DNA of 64,000 nt from Rhizobium rhododendri (GTDB taxonomy: Bacteria; Pseudomonadota; Alphaproteobacteria; Rhizobiales; Rhizobiaceae). Under the pieces are notes generated by a model. It did no database searches and was not told the DNA's origin. It saw only the letters and a program-made list of their open reading frames with translations. Position 1 is the first letter of the stretch, and every line of letters begins with the position of its first letter. The stretch is taken from contig NZ_CP117268.1 of NCBI RefSeq assembly GCF_007000325.2, positions 1,054,001 through 1,118,000 of the forward strand, read 5' to 3'. The position numbers and the translations under genes are program-made. Of the stretch, positions 8,724-17,624 are shown piece by piece.

Positions 8724-9542
8724 ATGGCATCGATACATCCTTACTGGAAAGGCTATCTCAAGCTCAGCCTGGTCACCTGCCCCGTGCAGATGATGCCCGC
8801 GACGACCGAGAGTGAGAAGGTTAAGTTCCATACCCTGTCGAGGACAACCCAGAACCGGGTCGTCAGCCACTATGTCGACGCAGTCACGGGCAAGGAAGTA
8901 GCCGATGGCGACGAGGTGAAGGGATACGAGCGCGGCGAGAACGAATACGTCATGCTCGAGGAAGACGAACTCGACGCCGTCGCCCTTGAGAGCACCAAGA
9001 CAATCGACATCAAGGTTTTTGCGCAGCGAGACACGATCCAGTGGGTGTGGCTGGAGACGCCCTACTACCTTTCGGTGGAAGACCCGGTCGGCCAGGAAGC
9101 TTTCTCGGTGATTAGGGACGCCATGGCGGCGCAAAAGATGGTTGGAATTTCAAAGCTGGTGATCTCTCGCAGGGAGAGGATGGTCATGCTCGAGCCCCGT
9201 GGCAAGGGCATCGTGCTTTGGACTCTACGCTACGGAGACGAAATCCGTGACGAAGACCTCTATTTCGTGAGCGTCGGGGAAGAGGTCGCCGATCCCGAGA
9301 TGATGCCTCTCGTCCAGCAATTTATCAAGCAGCAGACCAGACCATGGGACCCGAAGATGGTCGTCGATCCTGTGCAGGGCAAACTTTTGGAGTTGATCGC
9401 GCTCAAGAAGAAGGCGTTGAAAAAGACCGTGAAGGCGAAGCCTGCTGTGGCGACCCCTGCCCCTTCCGGCAATGTTATCAACATCATGGACGCCCTGAGA
9501 AACAGCATCAAGGCCAACGCCGATAGCGGCCGCCGCGCCTAA
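8724..9542 (+). CDS. ku: Ku protein (non-homologous end joining), second of the pair
   Basis: 272 aa, diverged from its neighbour but with the same layout: HPYWKGYLKLSLVTCPVQM at the start, VKGYERGENEYVMLEEDEL near residue 73, ETPYYLSVED near 112 and GKLLELIALKKK near 222, followed by a short basic tail. The sequence AGGGGACCGCC precedes the ATG. Tandem, non-identical ku genes are known from Sinorhizobium meliloti, where they act together in end joining; heterodimerisation here is inferred. Transcription may continue into the disrupted gene at 9560. Confidence 0.95.
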   Translation: MASIHPYWKGYLKLSLVTCPVQMMPATTESEKVKFHTLSRTTQNRVVSHYVDAVTGKEVADGDEVKGYERGENEYVMLEEDELDAVALESTKTIDIKVFAQRDTIQWVWLETPYYLSVEDPVGQEAFSVIRDAMAAQKMVGISKLVISRRERMVMLEPRGKGIVLWTLRYGDEIRDEDLYFVSVGEEVADPEMMPLVQQFIKQQTRPWDPKMVVDPVQGKLLELIALKKKALKKTVKAKPAVATPAPSGNVINIMDALRNSIKANADSGRRA

Positions 9543-9559
9543 CGTAAAGGAGAAGCGAG

Positions 9560-9917
9560 ATGACCCTGGAATTGAGCCACCAACCGATCGTCGTCGGCGA
9601 GAACGGTCATCTTCTCGCGACCGATGGCGAGCTTTTCTGGGTTGTCGTCGTAACACGTGAAGCTCTGGAGGCGGTAACCCACCAGTTCGATGCGACAGTC
9701 GAGAACCTGACAAGCCACGCCGGACTGTATCTCGCCATTGCTGAACAACACCTTTGCTCGCAAAGACTTTTCACACAATCGGATTTGGGTGCAGGAAGAA
9801 GATGTCGACCTGTGGTTGGTTTCGGAACCCATTCGCCAGGCATCGGGACGTGTGGCTCGCAATCTCGCTTCGGGATCACGCCACCTTTTGCCCCAATTTA
9901 CCGCCAATCCGGTTTGA
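9560..9917 (+). pseudogene. Frameshifted small conserved-type protein downstream of ku
   Basis: An ATG behind AAAGGAGAAG opens MTLELSHQPIVVGENG, a small soluble protein that looks like rhizobial DUF1488-type proteins (REALEAV, LAIAEQ). Near 9750 the frame changes: the continuation RKDFSHNRIWVQEEDVDL lies in another frame and ends at 9917. A single-base deletion or read error would explain this. Function is unknown. Spacing of 17 bases to ku suggests it was part of the same transcript. The family assignment is weak. Confidence 0.5.
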
Positions 9918-10009
9918 TCATCTCGGTACGAACTGGCTGGCATATGAGTGATGGCATCCGCCTTTCTTGTTCACGCCTGAGAAAAATGGTTCGAGGTTCC
10001 GCTCAGTGC

Positions 10010-10034
10010 GGAACATCCCACTCTCCCGCAAGTT
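10010..10034 (+). promoter_or_regulatory. Candidate RpoE2/EcfG-type promoter for the YciF-like gene
   Basis: GGAAC at 10010-10014, an 18-base spacer and TT at 10033-10034 (reading AGTTC), about 155 bases upstream of the DUF892 gene. DUF892 proteins are typical general-stress genes in alphaproteobacteria, which supports the match. Confidence 0.4.
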
Positions 10035-10189
10035 CAAATATCACGGACCTGTGATTGCGATCACAACGTCCGGCATAGTCGCCACCAGATCATCGAGAAC
10101 AGTATCATATTTGCCCGTTCCAATCGCACCTCTCAGCCGCCCGGCGACCCCGCAGCGGCGAGGCAACCCCATGTACCAGGAGCCCGACC

Positions 10190-10687
10190 ATGGCCAAAGC
10201 AGCAAAGACCCTAGACGTTCTGTTTCACGACACACTGAAGGACGTGTATTTCGCCGAGAACAAGATCGTCGAGACCCTCCCCAAGATGCATGACGCCGCC
10301 AAAAGCAAACAGCTCAAGGACGCTTTCACCAAACACCTCGCTGAAACCAAAATTCACGTCGAGCGCCTTGAAGAAGTCTTCAAGATTATCGGCAAGAAGC
10401 CGGAGCAAAAGACATGCGATGCGATGATGGGCATCACCGAGGAAGGTGCTGAGATCATGGAAGAATACGAAGGCTCCCCGGCACTCGATGCAGGCTTGCT
10501 CGCCGCGGCGCAGGCTGTCGAACATTATGAAATGTCGCGTTACGGCACGCTGCGCACCTGGGCGCTTGAACTCGGTATGAAGGACGCGGCGAAATTGCTT
10601 CAGACGACGCTCGATGAGGAGCAGGCGACAGACATCGCTCTGACCTCGATCGCGACTAAGGTCGTGAATCAGAACGCCGAAGCCTGA
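10190..10687 (+). CDS. YciF/YciE-like ferritin-fold stress protein (DUF892)
   Basis: 165 aa, all-helical ferritin-like protein of the DUF892 family, cytoplasmic. The sequence shows four long helices with carboxylate/His pairs suited to a di-metal site: E in DVYFAENKIVE near residue 22, ETKIHVERLEEVF near 52, EHYEMSRYG near 113 and DEEQATD near 145. The start MAKAAKTLDVLFHDTLKDVY fits the family and is preceded by CAGGAGC. Such genes are induced by osmotic and starvation stress in many bacteria; the biochemical role is not settled. Confidence 0.9.
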   Translation: MAKAAKTLDVLFHDTLKDVYFAENKIVETLPKMHDAAKSKQLKDAFTKHLAETKIHVERLEEVFKIIGKKPEQKTCDAMMGITEEGAEIMEEYEGSPALDAGLLAAAQAVEHYEMSRYGTLRTWALELGMKDAAKLLQTTLDEEQATDIALTSIATKVVNQNAEA

Positions 10688-10854
10688 CTTTTGTAGGCCG
10701 GGGATCAACTGCCACGGCTGATTTTGGCGGATTGGAAAGAATGCGGATAGCTGCGTATTGGACGGCCATCATACAGCCAAGCAAACATAGAACTATCCCG
10801 GGTCGCGGAAATCTCCGCGAGCCGGGGCGTGGACTGGCGAAGCGTACGAGCTGA

Positions 10855-13113
10855 TCACCAAGAGCTTGTTGCGCTTCGTATTTGTGACGCTTTCAATTCA
10901 TCCAACAGGGGTTGATGTACCTCACGACCCGTCGGCGTGACGTGCGACGACAGGAGACCGTTCTTGCAGGGTCGTTCGTCGTCCCACCCGGGGTGATTGA
11001 CAATAGGGTAAAGACAAAGACCTTCCAGAGGAACGCCCAACTGGCGTGCGCGTTGTGCCTCGTCCGACACATACTGGAACCACGATGCGCGCCGGTCATC
11101 CTCGATCCCGGTTTCCGCTATCAGGATAGGTCGTCCGTAGCGGGCGTAGGTCTCCGCCAAAAGCTTGCTGAGGGGCTTGTAAAGAGGATGGCCGTGATCG
11201 ATCGGCAGACCGCCGTGGATCCACTGGTTGTTGAAATAATAATTTACGCCGATGATATCGAGATAGCGTTCTGTTCCGCCGATCTGTGGCCACATGCGGC
11301 CCGAGATCAGGTCCCAGCCTTGGAATTGTGATTGGTGGTGACCGCCCGCCACACCGGCTTCCCAAGGTCGCGATGGGTCGGTGACGACGTTGATGATCGG
11401 ATCACAGTGGACGAAGCGGGCTCGAGGATCTACTGAGAGGATGGCATCCATGGCCGCGATAGCGGCGCGCGCGAGCTGTACTTTCAACTCGAACCCTCGA
11501 CCATTGCCAAATGGATTAAGGTATCCGGCGTCACCCCCGGCCCACGCAAAAAACGAGATTTCGTTGACTGGGCAGTAAAATGGTATTTCGTCGGTTTCCT
11601 CTCGAACGATGCGCGCGCATTCCCGAGAAAAACGTGCGAAACGGTCTACAAATGCTGGTGACCAGATGTTAACGTCGTCCGGCAGGCCGTAATGGAGCAG
11701 GTCCCAGATCACCTGGGTCTTTGTTGTCGCCGCCGCCTTGAGCATCGGCCGAATGCTTGACCAATCGTAACATCCGTGACTGTCGATGAGGTGCCAGCGA
11801 AAGCCGTCTCGCACGGTACGGATCCCGAAGCCGGCCAGCTGCCGGTAATCCTGTTCAGCATATCGGTCGTGTCCGATTGACTGGATCACGTCTAGCCGCC
11901 GGCCTGAAACCTCGCCTCCGCGTGGCCGCAATCTGTGAGTGGAGCACTCAAACCCGCCCTGCAGGAAGGATTTGAAGAGGCTCGTGGGTTCCGCTGGCCT
12001 GCGCTCGGCACGCACTTCCGCAAAAAGTTGCTCCCACTGCGGGAGTACCTTTGCGACGGAGTAGGTGTCCTCGACTTTACGGCGAAGAGCCGAGCCGAGC
12101 TGGCGGCGGATTTGGGAATTGGCGATCAGCTCGGCGATCTTTCTGGCCACGGAGGCGGGATCGCCGTAGGGTACGAAAAGGCCGGATATACCATCATCGA
12201 TCTGCTGCAGCGCGCCGTTGTCGGGCGTCGCAATGACAGGCAGCGAAGCAGCACCGGCTTCCGCGATCACATGCGGCATGCCCTCGCCCTTGGACAGCCA
12301 GACAAAGATATCGAATGCCGACAGCAGCTCGGCGATATCCTTGCGGTCGCCGAGAAAAACGAGCTTGCCGCCGAGACCGCGCTCAAGCGCCAAGTTGCTC
12401 AGATCATCGGCATAGTCCGGCATGAACGCATCGGGGCCGCCGACGATGACGAAGCGGGCGCTCAAATCTTCGGCCGAGACCAGTGCCGCGGCCTCGATGA
12501 AATCGGCGACATTTTTCTTTGGGTCCAGGCGCCCGACCCAGCCGGTCAGCGTCTGGCTGTCCGTAATCCCGAGGCCGGCGCGCAAGTGAGCGCGACGGGT
12601 CGTCTCGAACGCCGTCAGATCCACCATCGAAGGGATCTCGATGGCGTGCTGCTCACGCCCCGGCATGCTCGACGCTGCGGCGTCTCGGATCGACCGGCAC
12701 ACGCCGACATAGCGGCTTGTCAGGTGTTTCGGTCCGGCCAGCGCCTCCGATACCAGGCCGCCATGTTCGATCAGCAACGGTCGCAGGTGCATCCGCTCGA
12801 GCGCCGGATAGATGTCCGCGACATTCTGACAGGAGACGACGATGTCGTAGCCCGCTGCCTTTTCGGCGAGGTAGCCGACCGTATCATCGAACGACAACTG
12901 GTAAGGCGCGGTGTCGACGTCTACACCGAGGGCGCGCAGCTGATCATGGGTTTGCTCTGGCATCCCCTCCTTGCGGAAGCAGGCGACCACGTCGATGCGA
13001 TAGCGGCGCCGATCAAGGTGTTCGGCAAGGAGACGCACTTCCGTCTCCTCTCCGCCGACGACGAGCCAGGCGAAGACGAACAGGATCCTGGTTGGGGGCG
13101 CGCCCGCACTCAT
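10855..13113 (-). CDS. Fusion: GT4 glycosyltransferase + glycoside-hydrolase-like (clan GH-A) domain
   Basis: 752 aa with two enzymes in one chain. Residues 1-370 are a GT-B retaining glycosyltransferase of family 4, with GWVGRLDPKKN near 190 and a C-terminal segment SKGEGMPHVIAEAGAASLPVIATPDNG near 275-300. Residues 390-740 resemble a TIM-barrel glycosidase of the GH1/clan GH-A type: FCPVNE-like YCPVNEISFF near 515 would supply the acid/base Glu and LIAETGIED near 660 the nucleophile Glu. It is the last gene of the operon and its ATG overlaps the stop of the 1076-aa fusion (ATGA). Whether the second domain hydrolyses or transfers sugars cannot be told from sequence. No signal peptide is present, so both domains act in the cytoplasm. 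Confidence 0.85.
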   Translation of the reverse strand: MSAGAPPTRILFVFAWLVVGGEETEVRLLAEHLDRRRYRIDVVACFRKEGMPEQTHDQLRALGVDVDTAPYQLSFDDTVGYLAEKAAGYDIVVSCQNVADIYPALERMHLRPLLIEHGGLVSEALAGPKHLTSRYVGVCRSIRDAAASSMPGREQHAIEIPSMVDLTAFETTRRAHLRAGLGITDSQTLTGWVGRLDPKKNVADFIEAAALVSAEDLSARFVIVGGPDAFMPDYADDLSNLALERGLGGKLVFLGDRKDIAELLSAFDIFVWLSKGEGMPHVIAEAGAASLPVIATPDNGALQQIDDGISGLFVPYGDPASVARKIAELIANSQIRRQLGSALRRKVEDTYSVAKVLPQWEQLFAEVRAERRPAEPTSLFKSFLQGGFECSTHRLRPRGGEVSGRRLDVIQSIGHDRYAEQDYRQLAGFGIRTVRDGFRWHLIDSHGCYDWSSIRPMLKAAATTKTQVIWDLLHYGLPDDVNIWSPAFVDRFARFSRECARIVREETDEIPFYCPVNEISFFAWAGGDAGYLNPFGNGRGFELKVQLARAAIAAMDAILSVDPRARFVHCDPIINVVTDPSRPWEAGVAGGHHQSQFQGWDLISGRMWPQIGGTERYLDIIGVNYYFNNQWIHGGLPIDHGHPLYKPLSKLLAETYARYGRPILIAETGIEDDRRASWFQYVSDEAQRARQLGVPLEGLCLYPIVNHPGWDDERPCKNGLLSSHVTPTGREVHQPLLDELKASQIRSATSSW

Positions 13114-16100
13114 TGGGCCACCTGAAAGACGACCTGCAGGAAGTCTGGCCTGTTCTCGACAAGGTCGGTCAGAAAGCCCGGTGCGTCGTCCAGAGGGATG
13201 ACATGGGTGATCATATGCTCACGGATGTCGCCGCCCCGCGCCTTCAACAGGTCGATCGTTGCCAGAGCGAGCCGGCGTCTGTCCCACAAGGGGGCAAGGC
13301 CGCGCGGCACGCGATTGATCTGCGCGCAGACGATGTTGAGGCCGTTGTGGTGGAACTCCTCGCCGAGCCTCAGAGCATCCGCACCGCCCTGGTAGAAGGC
13401 AAGGTCGATGACAGTACCCTGCGGACGCAGCGCCTTCAGGGCCGTGTGCAAACTGTCCGAGTGGGCACGCGTCTGAAAGACGATATCGGCACCGCGCCCC
13501 ATAGTTCCATCATGCCAGCGGGCTTTCGCGTGGTTCCAGGCCTGGTCCTCGGTCATCGCCGTCAGGCCCATCGCCTCCGCTTTGCTTCGGCGAAAATCGG
13601 AGGGATCGGCGATAACGACGTCGGACGCCCCGAGCGCTTGCGCAAAGAGGGCCGTCATCAACCCGACGGTGCCAGCACCGATGACGAGAACCGGCCGGTC
13701 CTTAATGCCTGCCCCGAGCGCCGGGACATGGGCGCCATAGGACAATGCGTCGGCGTGCAGAATGCCATTGGCGGCGATCGGACCCATCTGGGCGACGAGG
13801 ACGCCGAGGAGAGGATCGATGCCGTCAGGCATTGGGATCAACACGTCGTGATAGGGGTTGGCCGTGTGGCCGGTCTTGTGGGCATAGGCGGAGGCGACGA
13901 TGGCGCCCTTGGCAAAACCCGTCGCGCGTGATTCGGATACCCGCGCGACTTCCATGTAGCCGAGGAACGGGACCGGATAGTGGAGATCTGCTTCGTTACC
14001 GACAAACACGCCACGATCACTGTCGAAGCGCGACCGAAAATAGGGGTTGGTGTTCTTGAGGAAGGTAAGCTCCGTCCCTGCGGACAGGCCGCTGAAAAGT
14101 GTCTCCAGCCTCACCTGGCCATCGGACGGTGGTCCCTCCTCGTATTCGAAGAAATAGGGCCGCCCTGGTCCCTCGACGCCGAGCGAGCGGATCATGCGGT
14201 GGCCGGGCGGCATTCCGTGATGCGCTTCCGGACGCGGCTGGAACTGCAGGGGCGCCGGCGCCGGCCGCGTGATCTCCGGCATGTCGAGACGGACGGGTTC
14301 GCCGCTCTCGGCAGATGCCATGACGGCGAGTGCCAGACGGTGCGTCGCCACGGCATCGCCATAGGGGCAACGGATGCGGTTTTCACCGCCGCTGACAGCA
14401 TCGATGAAATCGCGGTCCTCGCGCCAGACCGGGTCGCCGTCGGCGCCGCGGGTCGGCCGTCCTCGCCCGGTGTCGATCATGATGTCGCGGTCGGTCAATT
14501 CGATGGCGAGCCGGTCGGCAAAGATGTGCAGGCCGACACGGTGGTTCCAGCCGAGCAAGCACGTCGAGGCGATGTTGGCGATCACGCCGCTCTCGAAGGT
14601 CAGACTTGCCGTTGTCACCGTCGGCACGTCGAGGCCCGGAAATTCGGCCCTGTCGGTGTGTCCGACGCGGCCGTAGACCTCTCTGACGTCGCCGATCAGG
14701 AAGCGGATGAGGTCGAGGAGATGGGTTGTTTGCTCGACGATCTGTCCGCCGGACTTGTCCTGCTTCCACCACCATTGCGGCGGCGGCGTGGAATCGAGCC
14801 AGTAACCGGACAGCAGCTGCGCGGGGTTGTGTTCAAGCAACGTCCGCGCCTCGTCAACGGTGTCAAGATAGCGCCAGTGGTAGCCGACCGCCGTGATGAG
14901 GCCCTTTGCCGCCACTGCTGCCGAAATCGCCTCTGCCGTCTCAAGGTCGAGCGACACAGGTTTTTCGACGAAGAAGGGAATCCCGCGCGCGATCAGGTCA
15001 TGCTCGGGTTCGCCGTGCGCAAAAGGCGGTACGCAGACATAGACCGCGTCGGGGCGCTGCTCGTCGAGCATGTCCTTGTGGTGCCGGAAAGACCGTGTAC
15101 CGAAGCGCATGGCGGCACGGTCGGCGCGTTCGAGGTCGGGATCGGCAAAGCCCACCAATTCAACGTCTTCGAAAGTGGCGAGAATGTCCAGATGCCGTTG
15201 CGCAATGCCTCCGACGCCGATGAAGGCGAGACGCGTCTTTTTCATGGCTGTATCCTTTTGCTTAGCTATTGCAGGTTCCTGCAGAAGGCGGTCGTAGATT
15301 GCGGCCGTTTCCGCTCCCATCCGGGCTGCCGAAAAGTTGGTCGCGAAACGTGCGCGGCCCGCTCCGCCCGTGCGTGCTGCCCGGTCGGGGTCGGAAAGCG
15401 CCGCTTTAATGACCGCCGCGAGGGATATGGGGTCCCCCGCCGTGGCGAAGAGTTCGTGATGCTCGCCGAGTGCTTCTACGGTGCCGCCGACGCGTGTGGC
15501 TGCGACGGGGATGCCGAGCGACATGGCTTCGAGAACCGCCAGCGGCAGGCCTTCAAATCGCGATGGAAGCACGAAGAGATCGGCGATGTTCATAATGTCT
15601 GCGACATCCTGTCTCTGGCCGAGGAAGCGTACATGGCCCGAAATCCCAAGCGTCGAGACGAGCGCCTCGGTGGCCTCCTGCTCATCGCCGGAGCCAACGA
15701 GAAGCAGCGTGGCCGACGGATGAGCGGCGATAACGTCCGGCATGGCGCGCAACAGCGTCGCGTGATCCTTTTGGGTCGAAAACCGCGCCACCGTGAGGAG
15801 AACAGTGCGGCCATCCAGATCCATCTCTGATTTGACGTCGGTTGCAGATTCCTGCGGCTGAAGCGGGTATATGCCGTTCCTGACGACGCTCAGCCTGTCG
15901 CCAGCGATGTGACCGACAAAGCTCTCCTGGGAGGCGTCTGAGACGACGATGTGGTGGCCGATGGCTTCGATCTGTCGGCGGTATTCGTCCACTTGTTCGA
16001 CATCGGTGAGGAGGTAAGGAAGATGCTCGGTACGGACGACCGGGATGCCGCGCTCTATTCCCGCAGCGGTAAGCCAATGCCCCTCCCAACCGATGCCAGC

Positions 16101-16340
16101 GTGTACATGCAGGAGATCAAAGGGCTTTCCGCCCAGCCAGGTTGCAAAATCATCTTTCGAGTTGAGGCGTTTTACGCTCAGACCGTGCCGCAGGGCGCGG
16201 GTGAGTAACGGGCTTCGTTCTCCCGACAAGAGCGCCAGGGTCACGTCCCATCGCTTGTCCATGGCACGGCCAAGGGCAAGCATGTGCTCTCCCATTCCCG
16301 ACGGATCGAGACTGTCGGTTACCAGAAGAATGCGGGGCAT
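13110..16340 (-). CDS. Triple fusion: GT4 glycosyltransferase + Gfo/Idh/MocA oxidoreductase + MDR dehydrogenase
   Basis: 1076 aa, one uninterrupted frame. Residues 1-355 are a GT4 transferase (TVARFSTQKDHATLLRAMP near 205; PSRFEGLPLAVLEAMSLGIP near 285). Residues 366-695 are a Gfo/Idh/MocA NAD(P) oxidoreductase: Rossmann GVGGIAQRHLDIL near 375, FFVEKPVS near 460 and GGQIVEQTTHLLDL near 540. Residues 715-1076 are a medium-chain dehydrogenase with SAGTELTF in place of the classical zinc Cys segment and Rossmann VIGAGTVGLMTALFAQ near 895. Gfo+MDR 'bi-domain' oxidoreductases occur in glycan clusters, but a GT4 module in front is unusual. MKKTRLAFIG inside the chain (about residue 366) looks like the start of a formerly separate gene. 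Its ATG overlaps the upstream stop as TAATG. Confidence 0.85.
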   Translation of the reverse strand: MPRILLVTDSLDPSGMGEHMLALGRAMDKRWDVTLALLSGERSPLLTRALRHGLSVKRLNSKDDFATWLGGKPFDLLHVHAGIGWEGHWLTAAGIERGIPVVRTEHLPYLLTDVEQVDEYRRQIEAIGHHIVVSDASQESFVGHIAGDRLSVVRNGIYPLQPQESATDVKSEMDLDGRTVLLTVARFSTQKDHATLLRAMPDVIAAHPSATLLLVGSGDEQEATEALVSTLGISGHVRFLGQRQDVADIMNIADLFVLPSRFEGLPLAVLEAMSLGIPVAATRVGGTVEALGEHHELFATAGDPISLAAVIKAALSDPDRAARTGGAGRARFATNFSAARMGAETAAIYDRLLQEPAIAKQKDTAMKKTRLAFIGVGGIAQRHLDILATFEDVELVGFADPDLERADRAAMRFGTRSFRHHKDMLDEQRPDAVYVCVPPFAHGEPEHDLIARGIPFFVEKPVSLDLETAEAISAAVAAKGLITAVGYHWRYLDTVDEARTLLEHNPAQLLSGYWLDSTPPPQWWWKQDKSGGQIVEQTTHLLDLIRFLIGDVREVYGRVGHTDRAEFPGLDVPTVTTASLTFESGVIANIASTCLLGWNHRVGLHIFADRLAIELTDRDIMIDTGRGRPTRGADGDPVWREDRDFIDAVSGGENRIRCPYGDAVATHRLALAVMASAESGEPVRLDMPEITRPAPAPLQFQPRPEAHHGMPPGHRMIRSLGVEGPGRPYFFEYEEGPPSDGQVRLETLFSGLSAGTELTFLKNTNPYFRSRFDSDRGVFVGNEADLHYPVPFLGYMEVARVSESRATGFAKGAIVASAYAHKTGHTANPYHDVLIPMPDGIDPLLGVLVAQMGPIAANGILHADALSYGAHVPALGAGIKDRPVLVIGAGTVGLMTALFAQALGASDVVIADPSDFRRSKAEAMGLTAMTEDQAWNHAKARWHDGTMGRGADIVFQTRAHSDSLHTALKALRPQGTVIDLAFYQGGADALRLGEEFHHNGLNIVCAQINRVPRGLAPLWDRRRLALATIDLLKARGGDIREHMITHVIPLDDAPGFLTDLVENRPDFLQVVFQVAQ

Positions 16341-17578
16341 TACTTGCCCCCGACCGCGACTGTCGCGCCGAGCTCATCTGCGAGGGGATGATGCGTCAAC
16401 GGGTGGACCTGCCTCCTGGCGCTAGAGTAGATCGATTGTGCCACGATTTCCGACATGAGATCGAAGGTCTTGTCCCAGGAGGAGCGGACCAGCATCGCAT
16501 CCACGTCGCCGAGCCAGTCGCTGCTCTCGCCGGCCAGCGCAATCGCCCTGTCGCAGGCGTCAGCGAACTCCTTCGCGCCGTTGGCGAGAAAAACTCCCTC
16601 GAGGTTGCCATAGGCACGTGCAACATCTGTTACCCAGGTGCTGACCACCGGTCGTCCTGCTGCGAGATATTCCGGCGTCTTTGTCGGACTGATGAAGCGT
16701 GTCGCCTCGTTCAGCGCGAACGGCATGAGAGCGACGTCCCAGCCGGAAAGATAGGCCGGCAGGTCGGCATAGGACTTGAGACCGAGATAGTGGATATTGG
16801 CCGCGCGCGGCAGTTCTTCATCAGAGATCTTGACGACAGGACCGAGAAAGATGAGCGAGAGATCCGGTCGCGCCCTGGAGACCGCAGCAATGAGGCTCAG
16901 ATCAAGCCTTTCATCAACCACCCCGTAATAGCCGAGCTTCGGCCCCGAAATTGCTGCCTGATCCGCCGGTTCCGCCATGCCGTTGCGCGTGGCGCGGAAA
17001 TGCTCGATATCGACACTGGAGGGAAAGGCGTGGATGTTGTCATGCTTGTCCCGCTTTGCCTCATAAAGGCTCAAGCCGCCAGTGAACACGGCATCCGCAC
17101 GCGCCATCAGCGCCCTCTCGGCGTCTTTCAACTGCATGGGTGCGAACTTGAAATTAGCAAGTTCGTCCATGCAATCGTAAACCACAGCCGCAGCGTCGAT
17201 GTGCGCGGAAAAGGCGTACATCATCGGCGTGTAGTACCAGAGGATGGGTTTCACGCCACCATGCAGCTCGAGCAGTTCGTCCAGCAGGTTGCCAAGCGCT
17301 TCCTGCCGATCCGCCTCGGTCCACCAATGGGGGATCCTCGGACGGACCGCTTTGACGGTCGTGCCGGCAAACGGATGGATCTCGATATAGGCAAGATGAT
17401 GGTCGGTCGGGATGTATTCCTCGAAGAAGAAGACTTGGCGCTGCTGTGAAAATCGCTGCATCAGATGCTGCGGTCTCTGCAGCACGAAATCCCACCGGAG
17501 GTGAGAGAAACAGACAAGGGGGGCCTTGTCGAGAATGCGGGATTCCGAGGTGCGCGGTAGGGGATGCAGCAGGTTCAT
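16340..17578 (-). CDS. GT4-like glycosyltransferase
   Basis: 412 aa from ATG 17578, preceded by AAGAGGAA; a TTG five codons upstream is also in frame but less likely. GT-B fold transferase resembling those in exopolysaccharide clusters: CFSHLRWDFVLQRPQHLMQRF near residue 25, YDCMDELANFKFAP near 135 and FPSSVDIEHF near 185. The nucleotide-sugar-binding half has SPTKTPEYLAAGRPVVST near 320. No membrane helix. It is the second gene of the operon, 46 bases after the first and overlapping the third by one base. Donor and acceptor are unknown. Confidence 0.88.
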   Translation of the reverse strand: MNLLHPLPRTSESRILDKAPLVCFSHLRWDFVLQRPQHLMQRFSQQRQVFFFEEYIPTDHHLAYIEIHPFAGTTVKAVRPRIPHWWTEADRQEALGNLLDELLELHGGVKPILWYYTPMMYAFSAHIDAAAVVYDCMDELANFKFAPMQLKDAERALMARADAVFTGGLSLYEAKRDKHDNIHAFPSSVDIEHFRATRNGMAEPADQAAISGPKLGYYGVVDERLDLSLIAAVSRARPDLSLIFLGPVVKISDEELPRAANIHYLGLKSYADLPAYLSGWDVALMPFALNEATRFISPTKTPEYLAAGRPVVSTWVTDVARAYGNLEGVFLANGAKEFADACDRAIALAGESSDWLGDVDAMLVRSSWDKTFDLMSEIVAQSIYSSARRQVHPLTHHPLADELGATVAVGGK

Positions 17579-17624
17579 GGGGTTCCTCTTCAAGTAGTGA
17601 AACCTGCAACCAGCTAGTAATCCC

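Noticed and set aside
12717-15830. Long plus-strand frames of about 400 and 600 codons inside the glycan operon
   Set aside because: They are mirror frames of GC-rich coding sequence; composition and motifs belong to the minus-strand genes.
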